A program made the position numbers and the translations under genes. Shown here piece by piece: positions 32,441-43,641 of a stretch of 64,000 bases of DNA (position 1 is its first letter; every line of letters starts with the position of its first letter). The notes under the pieces were generated by a model that was not told the origin of the DNA, made no database searches, and saw nothing but the letters and a program-made list of their open reading frames with translations. Source of the DNA: Leishmania mexicana MHOM/GT/2001/U1103 (taxonomy: Eukaryota; Euglenozoa; Kinetoplastea; Trypanosomatida; Trypanosomatidae); the NCBI RefSeq assembly GCF_000234665.1, contig NC_018317.1:405285-469284 (forward strand), given 5' to 3'.

Positions 32441-34047
32441 GTCGGTGCCCCCACCCTCTGAGACACACACACACACAAACAGCCACGCACCGACGCGCGC
32501 CGGCGTGTCGCGCCCCCTCTGCACTCACGCTTTTCGGCAGGAGACCCTATTTTCGTTGGTTGCTTTGGTTGGGCTGTTGTGTTCGCTTGTTGTGTGCGTC
32601 TCCTCGTGGTAACGGTGCAGCACTGCCACACACGGCTGCTACCCTCTATCCCGAGGTGATGGCAAGACGAGCGCCACACACCGGACGAAAAAAAAAGAAG
32701 AATACGGTTTGCGTTGAGCGTGTGCGTGTGTGTATGGTGCTGCCGGATGAACAACGTTCTGCGCTCGATGGTCTGTGCTCGCGTGCCGGAAGGGGGAGTG
32801 CCTTGAGGGAAAAAGGTATCGCGGGGTGCTGCGACTGATCGACTAGAGAGGTGTATTGGGGGGAGGGAGAAGAGTCGGTAAAAGTCTTGGGCTTCACTCA
32901 TGCATGCACGTGGTGATGTGAGCGAGGGTGATCGTGTACGTTTCTTCGCGTGCACCCAACACACGCACACGCCTACACTCTCTACTAGAGACAACAAAAG
33001 GCGGCGGCGGCTGGCGAGGCGCACGTACGCGAAGCCATTAAAGCCGGAGGGAGGGAGAGCGAGCGAGTTAGAGCTGTACATTACGAGCGCGTGTACCATG
33101 CAGGCTGTGTGAGGGGGGAGGGGAGGGGCGACGAATCGCCTGCGACGCCTGGTCATATTCTCAACACGAAAAAACGAAATGCGCACACCCACACCTACGT
33201 ATGCCAAAGTTGGTTCCTGGTTGCCGCTGAGGTACGCGTGCGCTGCGCCGACAGGCCAGCGGCGACAGAAGGAGAAACGGGGATTCGTTTATGTTTTTTT
33301 CCTTTTTTTGTGTGTGTGCTGCATGTGCGGAAATCGGATGCGCATCCGAGCTAATGTGTCGATGGGGGAGGGGGGGGTGAGGCCATTGCACAGAGGAGGG
33401 ACACGAGAGACTGCTGGTCACGAGTGGCACGCAACAGCAGGGAGGGGATGACAGCAACAACGGACGAAGAGGAGGAGGTAGGAAGGGAGGGCTGCGGGTG
33501 ATGGGAAAGTCGGAAAAATAGACGCTCAGACGCATCTGCGTCGTTGCTCTTCTGGACAAGGTGATATAAACACGCCGACCTTCCTCTTTTTTTTGTCTTC
33601 GCTATGTCGCTTCCCACCCTGCCACCGCGCACCGCATTTTATCGTCGAGCCATCGACAGCAACCAAAACGGGGGGCGAGAGGAGAGCACCAAACCACGCG
33701 CCCCTCCCCCGAGTAAAGGGCACATCGGGAGCGAAAAAAAAAGAGAAAGAAACAAAGCGGCAAGTACGCCTACGTGTACATCGGAAAGAGGTGGCGACAC
33801 AGGCAGAGGCAGAGGCAGAGGCAGAAGGAGCGAACCCCCTTCCCCCCCCCCCACACACACACTTACACGTGCGCACGCCCACATGCCTGCTCTTGTACAT
33901 CCACATGGAGGCAACCCATCACGCGCATCCGCCATCACAGCAACAACACCCGTTCGTGGCGCAAAGGTCACCTTCTAAGAAAACTGGCGAGCGTAAACTG
34001 AATAAACAGAACACAAAGATGCGCCGTGGATGCCCGCAACGGACGCC
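32441..34047. other. Intergenic spacer
   Basis: Contains the leader of the FKBP15-like gene, purine tracts on the plus strand (33040-33060, 33430-33500, 33790-33830), T and A runs and short CA runs. No gene seen. Confidence 0.55.
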
Positions 34048-37000
34048 TCACAGATCGCAGAAGATGTCATCGTGTGGGTTATGGCGAATAAGCCACTCCG
34101 CCAGGTAATCCACCGGGTCTGCCGGTCGCGTTGCACATACGTCCAAGAGTCCCTTGTGCAGGAGGGGCAGCACGCGCTCCTGCAGGTAGTTTGCCATGGG
34201 CCGCTTGCGCGCTTCCAGCTCCGCCACATCAGCCTGCTTCAGCGCTAGAAGTCTCTCCTCAGCTACTGAGCGGGCTTCGGCTTCCTGCGCGCATTCCAGG
34301 GATTCGGCAGCCGCCTGGGCCGCTATCTGCTGAGCGCGGGCATCCTCCTCTTCAGCCAGCAGACAGCGCTGGCGCACGGCCTCGCGCTGGATCTCCTCCA
34401 GGCTCTTGCCAAAGTTGTGAGGACAGCCGAGAATAACTTGCTCAAGCAGCTTCTCCGTGCTGCTGAGCTGCGGCGGTGCGTATGCGGAGATAGGCGGCAA
34501 AGGTGGCACCAGAGGCTCGTTGCCTTCGATGGTCACCAAGTGCACCTCGGCGCGGCGCTCCTTGCCCGTCAAGCTGCCAGTGCTCAGCAGCGGCGCGGTG
34601 GTGGCAGCCGCACACTCCCAGTAACTGAGCACCGAATATGGCATGTCGACGTACTCTCGCTTGTACGTCTGGAGAGCGTGGTAGAAGGCCTCCACGTCGA
34701 CGGGGCGTGTGGCATCGTCGTTGCCGCAGGCGTTCACGGCACCCTCCTCCGACGCCGCCCCCATCGCCTTTAGGCGGCTCAGCAGGTACGTGTCGGACGC
34801 TTGGAGCACAACGACGTGGTTTGGCAACCGGGCATCGCTCGCCAGCTCCTTTGGCGGCGGCGCTTCCGCGGCATCATTTTCTTTGTCGTCGTGGCCGTCG
34901 TCGGCAGCACCAGATGCAGCGGTCGCGGGGGCGCCGCCTTCGTTAGCGTAGCGCGGTTGGAGCGCCTCTTCCTCCGTCAGCGGCGGCTGGAGCTGGTCGT
35001 CCTCGCCATCGCCGAACACGAGTCGCGCCAGCTCCAACGTCGTCGGCACCCCATCCAGTACGAATCCCTGCACCCGACAATCTGGCTGGGCAAGGCGCCA
35101 GCGCAGCATGAGAGCGAGGGCGCGGGGCTGGAACGGTGCATGCTGCAGAGCAGCTTTGAGCTGCTGCTGCTCCTCTTCCTCCTCCCGCGTCTTCTGCGCA
35201 TCCTTGTTGCCTTTTTTCTTCCCGTTGGGCCCACCGCCACCCGCGGCGGCAGCTTTCTTCTTTGGGTTCACCTCCGGCGTCGGCGGCCGTTGGTGCAGCC
35301 GGAGCAGCAGCACCCGTTCCATCTCCGCAATCTTGCTAATCCACGCGTGCGCCTGCGGCTGCTCCGCCCACCACGCCGACACGAACGTGTCGATCTCGTC
35401 TTCCTCCGTCTGGGTGAGGGCCAGCTCAGTTGCAACGACCTCATCATCGTCTCGGACCGCCACCGTCGCCACGCAGGCGTCAGCACCTGCTCCTGCCAGC
35501 GCTTCGCCTGGCCCGCTGTAGTTATTTGCGCGATTTGCACTGCTGGCGAGGAGGTAGCTGCCGTGACTCGCCATGTCAGCGGCTTCAACCGAGTCCTGCT
35601 CGTTGTCGCCCGGTGACCTCACTCCTTCCCGAGCACCTCCTAAGGAGGCATCAAGACGTTCGGCCTGGGCATCCCACTCGCGTTGTTGCCGCGCCAGCAG
35701 GCGGCGCCGTTTCAGCCCGAGACGGCGTTCTCGCTCGGCCTCTCGCACCGCGGCCTTCGTCGACTCCACACGTGAGCGGAGCTCCTTCAAGGCGGTCGTG
35801 TAGTCGAGCACGACCGAGTCCAACGACACGCGTGGAAGGCGGTAGTAGCGCGCCACACGCGTGGCGAGGTACGTCTTTCCGACCAGCGGCGGTCCAACAA
35901 TGGCAATGCGGTGCGGTTGGACGTAGCGGGCGGCGGTGAACTCGTCTGCGACGGCACGAAGATGGCAACGGATGCCGCCCTCTGCAATCCATGTGTTCGG
36001 CAGAGGCAACTGCTGCTGCGCGGAGGCGGCCGTGTCGCTCGACTCGGCCCCCTCTTCGGCATCCTCGGTGCGCGTCATGATGATCCGCATTGTCTCCGGC
36101 TCGACACGCAGGTCAATCGTGAAGCGCTCCACGTCGCGGTACAGTGGGTACGATTCTGGCGCGATGGGGTGCATCGCACACCGCCCACCAAACATGAGGT
36201 TCACGGCGGAGACGATGCCCTGCCAAGAGTTCTGGTTGCTCCCGTCAGTGGCGAAGAGATAGCGCCGCTCGGGGAACGGCAGGGCGTCAGCAGGGCACCG
36301 GAGCAGTTTGCGCACAAAGCAGGCAAGATCCTGCACGTGCACAATTGGCACGCGCTGGTGCCCGCTGCCGAAGATCGGCAGAGTTGCCGAGGTCGCAGCG
36401 TGCTCGCCCTCCTTCTTCGGCTCGGCAGACCACGCTAGGCGGAAGAGAGGCTCGAGTACGTCCTCCTCGCCACCGTAGGGGAGGCCTCCGCAAATGACGA
36501 AGGTGTCCAGCGGCAGACCGTTCGCGTGATGCGCTGCTGCGACGGCTCTCTCAGCATCGCGCCAGCTCAGATACTGCAGATGCGGTACACGGCGGTTGTA
36601 CTGATCCTCCGTCAGCACCTCTGCGCCCGCACCCGAGGCGACGGCGTCCTCGCCGTCCTCCTTGTCTTCGTCCTCTTCATCGCCGCCACCGTTGTCCTCA
36701 CCCTTGGTCGCGCTCTCGTCGCCGCGCATCGCGTCCACTACGGCGTGCCGCGATCGGTCCTGCGCCTCAGCGAGGATGCTCTCCAGGAAACGCGGTGGAG
36801 GCGGGGGGTACGGTGCTTCGACGTCCTCCTCGCCATCAGCGCCACGGCTGTCGTCCTCGTCGTCTCCGTCGCCAGCAGCAGCTTCCCCTTCCTCCAGCGA
36901 CGGCGTGGCGTACCATGTCATGAGGCTGGAAAGCAGGACCAGACGCTTTGGTCGCTCAAAGGAGGGCTGCATCTGCAGGAACTGCACCACCTCTAGCACT

Positions 37001-37509
37001 GTTTGAGCCTGGCGCAGCTCCAGCACGATCCAGTCGCACGCGAGTAGCGCTCTACGCACGGCCAACGTGTCAAGACGTGAGAAAAAGGTGCAGGACGCAT
37101 GCGACTTTAACGGCTTTTCGCTGCCATCGGTGCTACCCGCAGTAACAGGCACGCCTTCCACGCCATCCAAGCCTGCAGCCTGGCGGCTATCCTCCGCTTC
37201 GAGTGACCCAGACTCCTCCAGCGGCAACGCCGTGTTGGCACGGGCACTAATGCAGGGCACCAGGGACGTGTAGCTCTCCCCCAAGACACTGTTGTCTTCC
37301 TCGCCCACACCACTGACGCGTTTCTTCGCAGCTGGCTGTTGCGGTTGCTGCTGGGCAGCCGACTCAGCGGCGTTGAGCTGCTCTGCGGCGGCCGCATCCC
37401 ACATGCAGCCGTAGATGTCGTAGTGCGATGGGTACTGCTGGAACTGACGCAGCAGACGCGTGCCGACAAAGGAGTCCGCGTAGGACAAGAAAACAGACAC
37501 GCGCGGCAT
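34048..37509 (-). CDS. Adenylate kinase 7-like protein (NAD(P)-fold + adenylate kinase + Dpy-30)
   Basis: 1153 residues in AK7 order. Residues 1 to about 480 resemble an NAD(P)-binding epimerase-like domain (MPRVSVFLSYADSFVG at the start; DTFVICGGLPYGGEEDVLEP near 340), with acidic insertions. The kinase P-loop GPPLVGKTYLATRVA is near 537-551 and FVLDGVPTTLELARLVF near 815-831 corresponds to the GFPR region, with the Arg missing. A large charged insertion, partly coiled coil, separates them. The C-terminus (about 1105-1150) has LLDVCATRPADPVDYLAEWLI, a Dpy-30 dimerisation helix pair that docks proteins on axonemal complexes. AK7 proteins balance ATP/ADP/AMP in cilia and flagella, so an axonemal location is expected. 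Loss of the GFPR Arg makes full activity uncertain. Confidence 0.82.
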   Translation of the reverse strand: MPRVSVFLSYADSFVGTRLLRQFQQYPSHYDIYGCMWDAAAAEQLNAAESAAQQQPQQPAAKKRVSGVGEEDNSVLGESYTSLVPCISARANTALPLEESGSLEAEDSRQAAGLDGVEGVPVTAGSTDGSEKPLKSHASCTFFSRLDTLAVRRALLACDWIVLELRQAQTVLEVVQFLQMQPSFERPKRLVLLSSLMTWYATPSLEEGEAAAGDGDDEDDSRGADGEEDVEAPYPPPPPRFLESILAEAQDRSRHAVVDAMRGDESATKGEDNGGGDEEDEDKEDGEDAVASGAGAEVLTEDQYNRRVPHLQYLSWRDAERAVAAAHHANGLPLDTFVICGGLPYGGEEDVLEPLFRLAWSAEPKKEGEHAATSATLPIFGSGHQRVPIVHVQDLACFVRKLLRCPADALPFPERRYLFATDGSNQNSWQGIVSAVNLMFGGRCAMHPIAPESYPLYRDVERFTIDLRVEPETMRIIMTRTEDAEEGAESSDTAASAQQQLPLPNTWIAEGGIRCHLRAVADEFTAARYVQPHRIAIVGPPLVGKTYLATRVARYYRLPRVSLDSVVLDYTTALKELRSRVESTKAAVREAERERRLGLKRRRLLARQQREWDAQAERLDASLGGAREGVRSPGDNEQDSVEAADMASHGSYLLASSANRANNYSGPGEALAGAGADACVATVAVRDDDEVVATELALTQTEEDEIDTFVSAWWAEQPQAHAWISKIAEMERVLLLRLHQRPPTPEVNPKKKAAAAGGGGPNGKKKGNKDAQKTREEEEEQQQLKAALQHAPFQPRALALMLRWRLAQPDCRVQGFVLDGVPTTLELARLVFGDGEDDQLQPPLTEEEALQPRYANEGGAPATAASGAADDGHDDKENDAAEAPPPKELASDARLPNHVVVLQASDTYLLSRLKAMGAASEEGAVNACGNDDATRPVDVEAFYHALQTYKREYVDMPYSVLSYWECAAATTAPLLSTGSLTGKERRAEVHLVTIEGNEPLVPPLPPISAYAPPQLSSTEKLLEQVILGCPHNFGKSLEEIQREAVRQRCLLAEEEDARAQQIAAQAAAESLECAQEAEARSVAEERLLALKQADVAELEARKRPMANYLQERVLPLLHKGLLDVCATRPADPVDYLAEWLIRHNPHDDIFCDL

Positions 37510-39027
37510 CTTTTTTTTTTCGTATATCCGTGGCGTGTATGCTGGCCTTCACGTACAGAAAACCCGCTAGGGGTGAGCTTCGAGGAGTTCCACCCCGCTG
37601 TCGTGTCGGCCAAGCCCGCACCGATTTCACGCGCTCTTCTCGACCACGGTGAGGGGATGATGAATGGTAGCAGAAGAGAATAAGTGCAGGGACGGCGACG
37701 CGATGATGAGATAGCGAGAGCGAGCAACGCCAATCACTGGCCATTGACGCATGCGCACAACAGAGAGCGAGAAGAAGGGGGGGGGGAGATGCAACAGGCG
37801 AGGTGGAACAGAGAAGAGTGCACGCAGGATGAAGGCGCAGAGAGCTGGAATAGACGAAGACGTCATGAGATCAAACCGCGCAAGAGGCCGCCGCTGCGAG
37901 TACTCCCGAAGCCTCCAATCCACACACACAGAAGCACACGCACAAAGGTCATCACTGTCGCGCGCTTTGGGGAAGCACCGCAGAGGCATACCCCCTCCTC
38001 CTCCTCCTCCGCCTGTAGCGCACTTGCGAAACTCGGCAGACGAGCCTTCACAACCATCAAAAGATGCCCTTGAACGCCGGTTAAAACAGAGGAGGGGGAG
38101 GGAGGGAGGGAGGGGGGTCCATCCCCCACCACGCTGCTCTGCGCTCGTCTCCTCACCCCTGAGTCGTTTTTTTTTGTCTGTTTTGCCTGTCTTCTTTTTC
38201 GACGTGTATTACGGCTTACGAACAGCCCCTCTTACCTGCCAGCCATCAACCTCCCCCCCCTCCCCCCCAGACACACACGACTTGCCCTCGCATCCGCATC
38301 CGGACCCACGACCATGCGCATGCACAGGGAGACACACAGGCACAAACATGGGGGCCAATCAGCACCCCCTCCCCTCTCCCCATCACCCACACCCACCCAC
38401 CCACACACACAGGCAAGCGCATCGAGCGAGCACCCACCCTACACGAAGAAACCCGTGGAAGAGAAAGAAACATCGGCAGAGAGACGACGACGAATAAATA
38501 GTGAACAAAAGGAGAAGCGCCGCCACACCCGATAGACAACAACAGGAGGGGGAGGGAGTGCGTTGCTACACCATCGCACGCGCCGCTGCTCCCCCCCCCT
38601 GCATCCTGCATCTCAGACAGAGCCGCGCTCGGCACACTCACAACCGCAGCCGTACACGACGAGCATGAGGCACAGTACTCTCGAATTTCTACTCGTGCCG
38701 AGCCCGGGTGTGAAACGCGTTTCACACCCGAAGTACAACGCACAACCCTTCTCCTCTACGCCCCCTCCATCATGAGAGTGTCGGCAAGAAGAAAAGCTAA
38801 CGGGAGCGCAGGAGAGAGACACGACGACGACGAGGGCGATAAACGCCCATAATGTACCTCTGTCACCATGTCAGCTGCGCTCGCTGGAGCCACGTCGTAG
38901 AGCGACGAGGGGAAGAAGCAGAAAGACCGAAGGTCACTCACCACGGTATTGCCTTGGGGAAGCCCAGGGCGTAGCGGAGTGCGACGGGCATGGTTTCAAG
39001 ATGCAACGTGCCTCTGACCTCCCTGGC
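37510..39027. other. Intergenic spacer
   Basis: Between the EDC4-like gene and the AK7-like gene. It carries purine runs on the plus strand (37770-37800, 38085-38120), CA runs and the perfect palindrome at 38705-38730. No gene seen. Confidence 0.6.
38705..38730. repeat. Perfect 26-bp palindrome
   Basis: The half CGGGTGTGAAACG is followed at once by its exact reverse complement, with an ACGCGT centre and no spacer. It lies about 300 nt downstream of the EDC4-like stop codon, so it would form a hairpin in that gene's 3' UTR or processing region. It is far longer than chance predicts in 64 kb. Confidence 0.9.
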
Positions 39028-41541
39028 TTACTCATCTGACAGAAGCTGGGAGATGAGCTTGTGCACCAGGCGCTCCTTGTTGCGACTCTTGCGGTCCAGC
39101 TGCTCACGGGGTACGGCCTCTAGCGCCTCCAGCACGGTCGACAGCTCGCGTTTCACAATATCGTAGACGGCAGCTTGCTGCGAATCCTTCTGCGATTGCA
39201 ACCGGATCGTGCGCAGCCAGTCGTCCCACTCCACGTAGAAGTCAGACAACAGCTGCAGGCGCAGGGGTACCGCACCGGCCTGCAGCGGCATCTCGAAGGT
39301 AAGCTGCAGGCAGAGACTCAGGAAGAGCGGCAGCGTCAGTGTCTTGGGCGAGGTGAGCACAGCCTGCTGCTCCCGGCACACCTCGTCCTCCAAGAACACC
39401 AGCAGAATGCTGATATCGTTAGAGGCGAGGATAGTGGTGAATGCACCCTTCCAGTCATCCTCCTTGGCCTGCTCCACTGCACGCGCCAAGATCGCGTCCG
39501 GGCTCGGCGGCGCCGCCGCTTCCTCGGCAGCCTTGCTGGACAGCTGGCACTGTGAGAGCGCCACCTTCACCTCCGCCACCTCCTCCGTCATGGAGCGCAG
39601 CGCCGAGCTCAGCTTCTGGCGGAAGGCCTCAGCCTGGGCGAGGCACGTCGCCGTCTGCGCCGACGAGGCTTCCACTGTAGTGCGGTTCAGCTCCTGGTAC
39701 CGCTTCGTTGCGGCACCGATGCGCGTGATACTTGCGTTGACGACACGGCGGTACTCCTGCACCGACTGCAGTGTGTTGAAGTCTCCCGTGACGTTGGTAG
39801 GAATCTCTAACTTGCCTGCCTCGTTGGCCGCCCGTTCCACGGAGAGGCGGAGCTGCTTGCTGAGGAGCGCCTTCAGCGCTGCCGAGGCCGCGGCCGCGCT
39901 GCCGCCCTGCACCTCCTGCACAAAGTTGCGGATACTCAGCACAAGCTCGCGCTCCCCGGCCGTTAGCACGCCGTACTCGCTATCAGCAGACCCGGCGGCG
40001 TCTGCAGCAACAGATGCCGCAGCCGGCTTCATGCTTGCCGGGGACGCTGCAGTGGAGGTGATCTTCTCAAGGCGCGCGCGGTTGCGGATGGCGAAGGTAC
40101 GACCGCTGTTCTGCGCCTCGGTGCGGTAGCGCGAGTCCTGCAACAGCCGCATCGTGTCGGAGGCACTCTTCTGCATGCCTACAAGGTCGGCATCAATCAC
40201 CTTGACCTGCTCGCAGAACTTCTGCGCCTGTGATCGCACGATGGAGGCGACGGCCGTTTCCGACATGCTGCTTGTCTTCATCTCACCAGCAAGCGACGAC
40301 GAGACGGCGGTGATGGGCGTTATCGCGGCGCCGGCGGCACCCGCGCCAGCCGGCGTACACGTCGCATCACGACCAGCACCGGCACCGCCAACCGCGAGGG
40401 ACGGAAACCAGTTGGCCACAGAGTCGCCTCTCACTACGGCCAAGTTCGACGCACCGGCGAGGCGGCTGGAGTTGGGCATCGACTGCACAAAGCCGGTCTC
40501 TGTCCGAATTGTGATGAAGAGCTCGTAGCTGACGGACTTGCTCTGCGCGCTCTCCGTAACCTTGCCAACGGACGTCGTCGAGCACAGCGCCGGCCCTGCC
40601 ATGCGCCAGGACGTCACTCTGTACGCCTTGAAAAGGGTGTGGTGGGTCTCGATCACCACTGCGTACGGCCTCGTGCGAGAGCAGAGGGTGATGTACTCCT
40701 CGTCAGCGGTGACACTGATATCGTACTCCTCCTTCGGCTCATCCTTGTAGGAGAGGTTCAGCTGCTGCTTGAGCGCGAACTTCTGGGTGTCGCTCTGGTA
40801 GGCCCAGAAGCGAATCTCGCGGTTGCCCTGCGCCGCTGTCACGATGAGCAGCTCCTTGCCCGACTCCTCAGAGAAAGCATGGTGCTGGAAGAAGCAGGCA
40901 AAGGTCGGCACGGTGTCCTCATGCGGCTCCCAGACACGGCCCAGCACGCTCTTGCGAGTTCGAGTCGAGATGAGGTCGAGGTGGGTCGACTTCGCCGGCA
41001 CGAGCAGCAGCTGGGCTGCCTGATGGTAGTCGATAACGGGGTACTTGACCGTCGTCTTTGGGGTGAGAGGAATCTTGCTCTTGACGATGCCGGTAGACTC
41101 CTCCACCTCCATCACGTCCTGTTGGCCGAGCACGTAGAGCCGCTGCGACTCGCCGGCAGTCGAGGCGTAGCCCTCCTCATCGAGTTTCGACTCCACCAAT
41201 GAGACGGAGATGTCGCCGTTCGCCTGCGTGGTGGGGCAAATGATGGCCAAGTCTCTCCCGCCCACGGCGTAGAAGAGGGTCGGGTGACCGGTAATCCTCT
41301 CTGTCGATACTAGGTTCGCGACTGCGGCGGCCTTGATGGTCGTGTCATTGTGCTTGCCGTGGCGGTTCAGCACACGCAGCATGTTGGTTTGCTTCACATT
41401 CATGCAGAGCAGCCGTCGGTGACTCGCCAGCAGCGGCCTTGTGCCGACGGTGAAGTTGGCAGACGACGTTTTGCTGAGGATGACATCGGACTTGCACGGC
41501 AGAATGTCCGCATCGCTCGTCACGTGGTTCACGCAGTCCAT
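39028..41541 (-). CDS. EDC4/Ge-1-like mRNA decapping scaffold
   Basis: 837 residues. The N-terminal half reads as WD40-type beta-propeller. TFACFFQ...LLIVTAAQGNREIRFWAY (about 212-248) matches the ITGA.QNRELKMW blade of animal EDC4, and a blade around EEYDISVTADEEYITLCSRT follows. After an Ala/Ser linker come helical and coiled-coil segments (about 440-680). The C-terminal domain (about 684-800) has DWKGAFTTILASNDISILLVF, then LPLFLSLCLQLTFEM, like the alpha-helical Ge-1 domain (F..AL..SDL.LV, VLLSLI.QL). EDC4 scaffolds decapping factors in cytoplasmic P-bodies. Trypanosomatids decap with an ApaH-like phosphatase rather than Dcp2, so the partner here would differ. The start follows a pyrimidine tract and an AG at 41565-41566. 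Confidence 0.7.
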   Translation of the reverse strand: MDCVNHVTSDADILPCKSDVILSKTSSANFTVGTRPLLASHRRLLCMNVKQTNMLRVLNRHGKHNDTTIKAAAVANLVSTERITGHPTLFYAVGGRDLAIICPTTQANGDISVSLVESKLDEEGYASTAGESQRLYVLGQQDVMEVEESTGIVKSKIPLTPKTTVKYPVIDYHQAAQLLLVPAKSTHLDLISTRTRKSVLGRVWEPHEDTVPTFACFFQHHAFSEESGKELLIVTAAQGNREIRFWAYQSDTQKFALKQQLNLSYKDEPKEEYDISVTADEEYITLCSRTRPYAVVIETHHTLFKAYRVTSWRMAGPALCSTTSVGKVTESAQSKSVSYELFITIRTETGFVQSMPNSSRLAGASNLAVVRGDSVANWFPSLAVGGAGAGRDATCTPAGAGAAGAAITPITAVSSSLAGEMKTSSMSETAVASIVRSQAQKFCEQVKVIDADLVGMQKSASDTMRLLQDSRYRTEAQNSGRTFAIRNRARLEKITSTAASPASMKPAAASVAADAAGSADSEYGVLTAGERELVLSIRNFVQEVQGGSAAAASAALKALLSKQLRLSVERAANEAGKLEIPTNVTGDFNTLQSVQEYRRVVNASITRIGAATKRYQELNRTTVEASSAQTATCLAQAEAFRQKLSSALRSMTEEVAEVKVALSQCQLSSKAAEEAAAPPSPDAILARAVEQAKEDDWKGAFTTILASNDISILLVFLEDEVCREQQAVLTSPKTLTLPLFLSLCLQLTFEMPLQAGAVPLRLQLLSDFYVEWDDWLRTIRLQSQKDSQQAAVYDIVKRELSTVLEALEAVPREQLDRKSRNKERLVHKLISQLLSDE

Positions 41542-43641
41542 GGCTCACGCGAAGCCCCGCGTGTCTGCGGGAGGGAGGGAGGGGAGAGAGAGGAAGAGAA
41601 AGGTGGGCACTCTACCCGCCACCGAAATGACAGCGCCCGAGCTGAAGAGGGGAGGAGGAGGGGGGCGGGGGCGGGGGCGTTTCTTCGGAGACGGCTTTCT
41701 TCTCGCAAGGAATGGTGAAATGTGGATAGCGTCGTCGCAATGGCCGTTGCCGCTTGACGAATGCAGCGACAAACAACAACGAAAGAAAAAAAGGAGAAGG
41801 AGTGCGGTGAGGGCGCGGCGCGGGAGGAGGGGAGGGGAGGGGAGTCTGACCCTTATCTCTTCCTTTTTTTCCCCCAAACAAAAAGGCGTCCGCAGAGGGG
41901 GACGAATGAACCCTGCCGTACACACGCCCGTCCACCACAACTCGCACGAGTGAGTTCGAGCGCGCTCGAAGAGGAAAAAACGAAAAAGGGGAAAACGAGC
42001 TCGCTAGACAGAAACTGTCGGCATGTTAGTGACGCACACATGCACACCGCAACAGTGTGTGTGGGGGAGGGGGAGGGGGAGGGGGCGAAGGGGGCGAGGG
42101 GAGGGAGAAGGATGGAGTCAACAACAGCAAACGAGGAAGCGCAACGTGCAGACTTGGGTGCCAAGGGACGAGTAGACCAGCGTAAAGGCCGGACAGGGGG
42201 AGAGGAGGGGGAGAGGTGCAGCACCGGTAAAGAGCGGGGGGCGACACACACACCCACAGAGGGGGAGAGAAAGGCGTCATTGCTGCCGTCTGTCCGCCCG
42301 TTGAAGTCCGCAGAGAGAACGCGTACACGCGAAGGATGCGAGGGATCTAGGCAACCGAGAGGAAGAGAGGGAGAGGACACATTCAGACGTGCGCGGGCGA
42401 ACAAAGCCCAACAGGCACGCTGCCCTATGTTTCTGTTTTTGTTTCCCCCAGTCTTTGTCCATTCCTTCTGCCATATAGCACCGGCTACACGCCACACTGC
42501 ACCCCCTCCCCTCCCTCCCCCGCCACGCTGGCCCTGCCGCAGGCCCCACCATCCGCGCGGTGCGCAGAAGCAGCAGCAGGCACACGCCGGCACAGCAGTG
42601 CGCCGACTCCGTCCACTGAGCACGGTCCCCGCCACAAACTCTGCTCACACCCTCTCTGCAGGTCGCCCCACCTACTGCGTCCCTCGGGGGTGTCCCCAGG
42701 CTCCACACACCAGGGGGCAGTGCGAGGGTCGGGTGGGATGCGCTCGACTCACGCGGACGCTTCGCCCATCACATGGATGGCACAGGCGTGTGCACTGGGG
42801 GACCCCCGTCACCGGCAGAAGTGGTTCGGCATGGGCAGGGGATAGAAGTGGGGAGGGGGAGGGGAGAGACGGCTGCCTTGGCCCCCTCCCTCACCCAAAG
42901 AGTAGGAGGTGTGTGTGTGCGTGTGCTTGTGTGCAGTGGAGCCCGTGGTACCACGCACTGAGGTGTCCCCCTCCCCGTCAACGCGGACGCTGCCTAATGC
43001 AAACCTTCAGCACTTGATCTCGTCTTCTGCTGCGTTCAGCCGCCACCGCGCATCCCCATTCTGTCTTTCTCTTTGTTGTTGTTGGTTATGTGAGCGCTCC
43101 TCCTCGGGATTCTCTGGTGCGTTGATGCGAGGCTCAGCGTCACCAAACGCCCCTCCCCCACCCACACCGCTCTTCTACGTGCGTGTGGGTGGGTGGGTGT
43201 ATGTGTTACAGATCGTCTCCCTCTCTTGTTAATCGTTGTGCACTCCGTCGTGTGCGAAAGCGTGACGGAAAGAGAGGGCGGAGAAAGGGAAGCGCGTGAC
43301 CGTCAAGCACGCGCTCAGCCGCTTCCCAAAGGGAAGGGAGAAATGCGCACGTCTATCTCGCTTGCTCTATTATTATTCTGTTCCGCCTGCGCCACCACCA
43401 CCCCCCTGTCCCGCCTTTCTTCTCGGGTGTTCTCTCCTTTGCCGGGCACGTAGGAAATGGTTGGCCGAATGGACATAAATGGCCTCGTTGCCGTCGCACC
43501 GCTTCGGCAGCGACGATCAAAATCCGTGTGGTATGAAGACGGGGCCAGAGGGGGAAGGGACCGAAGAACACGTGCAGAAAGAGAGCGAGGGCTGCGTGCT
43601 TCCTCCTCCTCCCCTCTCCCCTTTTATTTTTCTTCGCTTCG
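41542..43641. other. Intergenic spacer (about 2.1 kb)
   Basis: Contains the EDC4-like leader with its pyrimidine tract (plus purines 41570-41605), G/A tracts, a 16-bp palindrome at 41955-41970 and GT-rich stretches near 42910 and 43180. Open frames on both strands are low complexity; no gene supported. Confidence 0.55.
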
